In this document: positions 60,861-64,000 of the stretch, in pieces
Position numbering within the stretch: the first letter of the stretch is position 1
Layout: each line of letters opens with the position of its first letter
Source of the DNA: Sphingomonadales bacterium
GTDB taxonomy: Bacteria; Pseudomonadota; Alphaproteobacteria; Sphingomonadales; Sphingomonadaceae
Direction: 5' to 3'
Assembly: GCA_028868535.1 (NCBI GenBank)
Contig: JAGWUH010000008.1
Span: 38,218-102,217, forward strand
Length of the DNA stretch: 64,000 nt
Program-made: the position numbers and the translations under genes
Notes under the pieces: generated by a model
What the model saw: only the letters and a program-made list of their open reading frames with translations
What the model was told of the DNA's origin: nothing
The model's database searches: none

Positions 60861-61892
60861 ATGGGTTACCGGGTAGTAGTCGTGGGTGCCACCGGCAATG
60901 TCGGGCGCGAGATGCTCAACATCCTGGCCGAGCGGGAATTCCCGATCGACGAACTGGCGGCGGTGGCTTCGCCGCGTTCGACCGGCAGCGAGATCGAGTT
61001 CGGCGAGACCGGCAAGATGCTGAAGGTGAGGAACATCGAGCATTTCGATTTCACCGGCTGGGACATCGCGCTGTTTTCGGCCGGATCGGGTCCGACCAAG
61101 ATCTATGCGCCCAAGGCGGCGGCGGCGGGCTGCATCGTCATCGATAACTCGTCGCTCTATCGCATGGACCCCGATGTGCCGCTGGTGGTGCCCGAGGTGA
61201 ACCCGGACGCGATCGACGGCTATACCGTGAAGAACATCATCGCCAACCCGAACTGCTCGACCGCGCAGATGGTGGTGGCGCTGAAGCCGCTGCACGATGC
61301 GGCGACGATCACCCGCGTTGTCGTGGCGACCTACCAGTCGGTTTCGGGCGCGGGCAAGGACGGCATGGACGAGCTGTTCGAGCAGACCCGATCGATCTTC
61401 ATGCCCGCCGGCGAGATGCGCGAGCCGAAGAAGTTCACCAAGCAGATCGCGTTCAACGTGATCCCGCACATCGATGTCTTCCTGGATGACGGCTTCACCA
61501 AGGAAGAATGGAAGATGGTGGCCGAGACCAAGAAGATTCTCGACCCGAAGATCAAGGTGGTGGCTACTTGCGTGCGCGTGCCGGTGTTCGTGGGCCATTC
61601 GGAAGCGCTGCACGTCGAGTTCGAGAACGAGATCACCGCGACGCAGGCGCAGGACGTGCTGCGCGAGGCGCCCGGCGTGATGCTGGTCGACAAGCGCGAG
61701 GACGGGGGATACGTGACGCCGGTGGAATGCGTGGGTGATTATGCCACCTTCGTCAGCCGCGTGCGCGAGGACCCGACGGTGGAGAACGGCCTCGCGCTGT
61801 GGTGCGTTTCGGACAACCTGCGCAAGGGCGCGGCGCTGAACGCGGTGCAGATTGCCGAGCTGCTCGGCCGTCGCCACCTGAAGAAGGGCTAG
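60861..61892 (+). CDS. asd: Aspartate-semialdehyde dehydrogenase
   Basis: MGYRVVVVGATGNVGREMLNILAEREFPIDEL, NPNCSTAQMVVALKPLHD, TYQSVSGAGKDGMDEL. Confidence 0.97.
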   Translation: MGYRVVVVGATGNVGREMLNILAEREFPIDELAAVASPRSTGSEIEFGETGKMLKVRNIEHFDFTGWDIALFSAGSGPTKIYAPKAAAAGCIVIDNSSLYRMDPDVPLVVPEVNPDAIDGYTVKNIIANPNCSTAQMVVALKPLHDAATITRVVVATYQSVSGAGKDGMDELFEQTRSIFMPAGEMREPKKFTKQIAFNVIPHIDVFLDDGFTKEEWKMVAETKKILDPKIKVVATCVRVPVFVGHSEALHVEFENEITATQAQDVLREAPGVMLVDKREDGGYVTPVECVGDYATFVSRVREDPTVENGLALWCVSDNLRKGAALNAVQIAELLGRRHLKKG

Positions 61893-62036
61893 GGTATGCG
61901 CGTATTTGCCCCATGCCGGGCTGCGAACGGCCGCCTTTCGCGCTTCCGGTGCTCACGGCCAACAAGGCCGCTGCGCTCCGGGTCGCTCAAGTCAGCCATT
62001 CTCGCTCCGGCATGAGGCAAATCCCCACATACCCTA
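61890..62036. repeat. 147-bp element bounded by 30-bp imperfect inverted repeats (MITE-like/palindromic intergenic element)
   Basis: Left arm TAGGGTATGCGCGTATTTGCCCCATGCCGG; right arm reverse complement TAGGGTATGTGGGGATTTGCCTCATGCCGG; 26/30 identical; internal cggcc-aacaa-ggccg hairpin. No ORF assigned. Confidence 0.8.
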
Positions 62037-62109
62037 TTCATCATCAAGGGTAGATTTTACCAGTTGACGGCATGGCTGTGTGGGGGAGGGGCGCTGCGGC
62101 GTCCCTTTT

Positions 62110-62150
62110 CGTGTCAGGCCTTCCCGTGTCAGGCCTTCCCGTGTCAGGCT
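62110..62150. repeat. Tandem 15-bp repeat (cgtgtcaggccttcc, about 2.7 copies) at the parA 3' end
   Basis: 62110-62124 and 62125-62139 identical; third copy partial at 62140-62150. Confidence 0.9.
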
Positions 62151-62887
62151 GCCCGCAGATCGGCCAGTTTCAGTTCGATGGCCTGGTAGAGCCGGTGCAG
62201 CGCGCGGGCCGGGGCGGAGTGGCGCGCGAACGTGTCGATCGGCGCGCGGTGCAGCGCGGTCTGTTCCAGATCGCTGGCGTTGGGGATGGCCGGATAGGGC
62301 GCCATGCGGCCTTCGCGCGCCTCGCGGTGGAGGCGGCGGCGCGAATCGTACATCGACAGCACCGGCAGAATCGGCGGATGGCGCGGGTGATTGCGGGTCA
62401 GGTCCTTGCGCAGCAGGTCGAGCGCGCGGGCCGAGAGCGGCGAGGGCGGCAGCGGCACGATCAGCACGTCGGCGGCGGCGATGACCTGGTCGCTGACCTC
62501 GTTCTGCATCGGCGGGCAATCGAGGACGATGCGGTCGTAATCGCGGCGGAGCAACTGGGTGAGGTGCGCCAGGCGCTTGCGGATGCCGATGCGGGCGAGG
62601 TGGACCGGCAGCGCGCGCAGACTGTCGTCGGCGTTGAGGATGTCGAGCCGTTCGTAGGGCGTGCGGGCGGTAAGCTGGTGCGGGCGGCCTTCGCGCTGGA
62701 ACACCGAGGCGGCACGCTGGCGGGTATCCTGGTCAAGCCCGAGCAGGTAGCCCGAACCGCCCTGGACATCGAGATCCCACAGCAGCGTGCGGTGGCCGCC
62801 ATACGTGGCGCAACGCCAGGCGAGATCGACCGCCAGGGTCGATTTGCCGACGCCCCCTTTCGGGCTGTAGATGGCGATGACGCTCAT
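62144..62887 (-). CDS. ParA family ATPase
   Basis: MSVIAIYSPKGGVGKSTLAVDLAWRCATYGGHRTLLWDLDVQGGSGYLLGL; YDRIVLDCPPMQNEVSDQVIAAADVLIVPLPPSPLS. Confidence 0.92.
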   Translation of the reverse strand: MSVIAIYSPKGGVGKSTLAVDLAWRCATYGGHRTLLWDLDVQGGSGYLLGLDQDTRQRAASVFQREGRPHQLTARTPYERLDILNADDSLRALPVHLARIGIRKRLAHLTQLLRRDYDRIVLDCPPMQNEVSDQVIAAADVLIVPLPPSPLSARALDLLRKDLTRNHPRHPPILPVLSMYDSRRRLHREAREGRMAPYPAIPNASDLEQTALHRAPIDTFARHSAPARALHRLYQAIELKLADLRAA

Positions 62888-63072
62888 GGTTCGCTGCTTG
62901 GCCTGATGGCTCCGATGTCTGGATTCCTTTACTGAATCGGGCATGGCCGCAAGCGGCATTCCGGCGGTGACCCGAATCGGGATGGGATGGCGGCAACTGG
63001 TTAAACCGATTGCGGCTATTCCGGTTTGAAGGCCGGCGGGTTACAAGCGGTTCGTCCTCAGGAGGCCAGACC

Positions 63073-63837
63073 ATGCGCTACGAGATTTCCGGAACGGTGA
63101 TGCAGACGGTGTCGATCGACCTGGTGCCGGGGGAGACGGTGTTCAGCCAGACCGCGAGCATGGCGTGGATGTCGGATTCGATCCGCATGGACACGCATAC
63201 TGGCGGCGGGCTGATGGCCGGGCTGAAGCGCGTGTTTTCCGGTGGCGGGCTGTTCATCACCGAATTCACCGCCGACCGGCCGGGGCATGTGGCGTTTGCG
63301 CCGCGGTTTCCGGGGCAGATCGTGCCGGTGCAACTGGCGGCGGGGGAATCGCTGGTGTGCCGCAAGGAGACGTTCCTGTGCGCGGAGAAGTCGGTGACGC
63401 TGGACATCTTCTTCCAGCAGCGGCTGGGGGCGGGGTTCTTTGCCGGCGAGGGGTTCATCCTGCAGAAGGTGACCGGGCCGGGGACGGTGTTCCTCGACCT
63501 GTCGGGCGAGGTGGTGGAGAAGGAACTGGCGCCGGGTGAGCGGCTGCTGGTCCATGCCGGGCATATCGGGATGCAGGACCCATCGGTTTCGATCGACATC
63601 CAGATGCTGCGCGGTTTCCGCAATATCCTGTTCGGCGGCGAAGGGCTGTTCCTGGCGACGCTGACCGGGCCGGGGCGGGTGTGGCTGCAATCGATGCCGA
63701 TCATGAACCTGGCAGAGGAAGTGGCGCGCTATATGCCGCAGGGCAGTGGCGAAGGCGGCGGTGGCCGGGTGCTGCAGGCGGGCGCCGGCGCGGCGGTGGT
63801 GGGCGGCATTCTGGGCAGCCTGCTGGGGGATTCGTGA
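63073..63837 (+). CDS. AIM24/TIGR00266 family protein
   Basis: MRYEISGTVMQTVSIDLVPGETVFSQTASMAWMSDSIRMDTHTGGGLMAGLKRVFSGGGLFITEFTADRPGHVAFAPRFPGQIVPVQL. Confidence 0.93.
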   Translation: MRYEISGTVMQTVSIDLVPGETVFSQTASMAWMSDSIRMDTHTGGGLMAGLKRVFSGGGLFITEFTADRPGHVAFAPRFPGQIVPVQLAAGESLVCRKETFLCAEKSVTLDIFFQQRLGAGFFAGEGFILQKVTGPGTVFLDLSGEVVEKELAPGERLLVHAGHIGMQDPSVSIDIQMLRGFRNILFGGEGLFLATLTGPGRVWLQSMPIMNLAEEVARYMPQGSGEGGGGRVLQAGAGAAVVGGILGSLLGDS

Positions 63838-64000
63838 GCTTGGCCGAGGTGCGCACCGAGACTGTGGCGGGGTTCGGCGGGGCCGCGCTGGCGGTGCATC
63901 GGCTGGGTTCCGGGCGACCGGTGGTGTTGCTGCACGGGCTGTTTTCCAACGCCAACGTCAACTGGATCAAGTACGGCCACGCGGCCCGGCTGGCCGAGGC
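63834..64000 (+). CDS. Alpha/beta hydrolase, 3'-truncated by window edge
   Basis: GTG start overlapping the previous stop: VSLAEVRTETVAGFGGAALAVHRLGSGRPVVLLHGLFSNANVNWIKYG; open to the window end. Confidence 0.75.
   Translation, partial: MSLAEVRTETVAGFGGAALAVHRLGSGRPVVLLHGLFSNANVNWIKYGHAARLAE

Noticed and set aside
1-64000. CRISPR arrays, IS transposases, prophage genes
   Set aside because: No regularly spaced repeats, transposase motifs, integrase or phage structural proteins were recognised on reading both strands.

Overview
This 64 kb, GC-rich window reads as chromosomal DNA from a sphingomonad-like alphaproteobacterium. That placement is inferred from gene content and gene order, a two-piece (permuted) tmRNA gene encoding the tag ANDNEALALVA, and abundant TonB-receptor and SDR genes. 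It falls into three blocks. (1) About 1-24.5 kb is an accessory catabolic region: acyl-CoA dehydrogenases, two overlapping CaiB/BaiF CoA-transferases, several SDRs, a Rieske oxygenase, a [2Fe-2S] ferredoxin, a cytochrome P450, a TonB receptor, alpha/beta hydrolases, an LLM-class oxidoreductase, an acylating aldehyde dehydrogenase joined to valine-type beta-oxidation genes, and a LacI regulator. (2) About 24.5-46 kb is mostly housekeeping: NUDIX, TPM/LemA, mscL, ssrA, glcB, rsmA-pdxA-surA-lptD, pepA-holC-ndk, plus a divergent pair of sterol-desaturase-family genes. (3) About 46-64 kb is housekeeping: purN-purM, an hda-like gene, cysE, cmk, aroA, tRNA-Ala(GGC), ffh, rpsP-rimM-[vapBC]-trmD-rplS, a DPP-IV-like peptidase, asd, parA and an AIM24 gene. 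The main points for follow-up are: a VapBC-type module inside the rimM/trmD operon, with vapC overlapping trmD by 4 nt; a 147-bp element with 30-bp terminal inverted repeats that contains the asd stop codon; the permuted ssrA locus; paired palindromic operators between the two sterol-desaturase genes; and an apparently uncharacterised catabolic island. No CRISPR array, rRNA, prophage or IS transposase was recognised. All family calls come from reading the sequence by eye; no searches were run.
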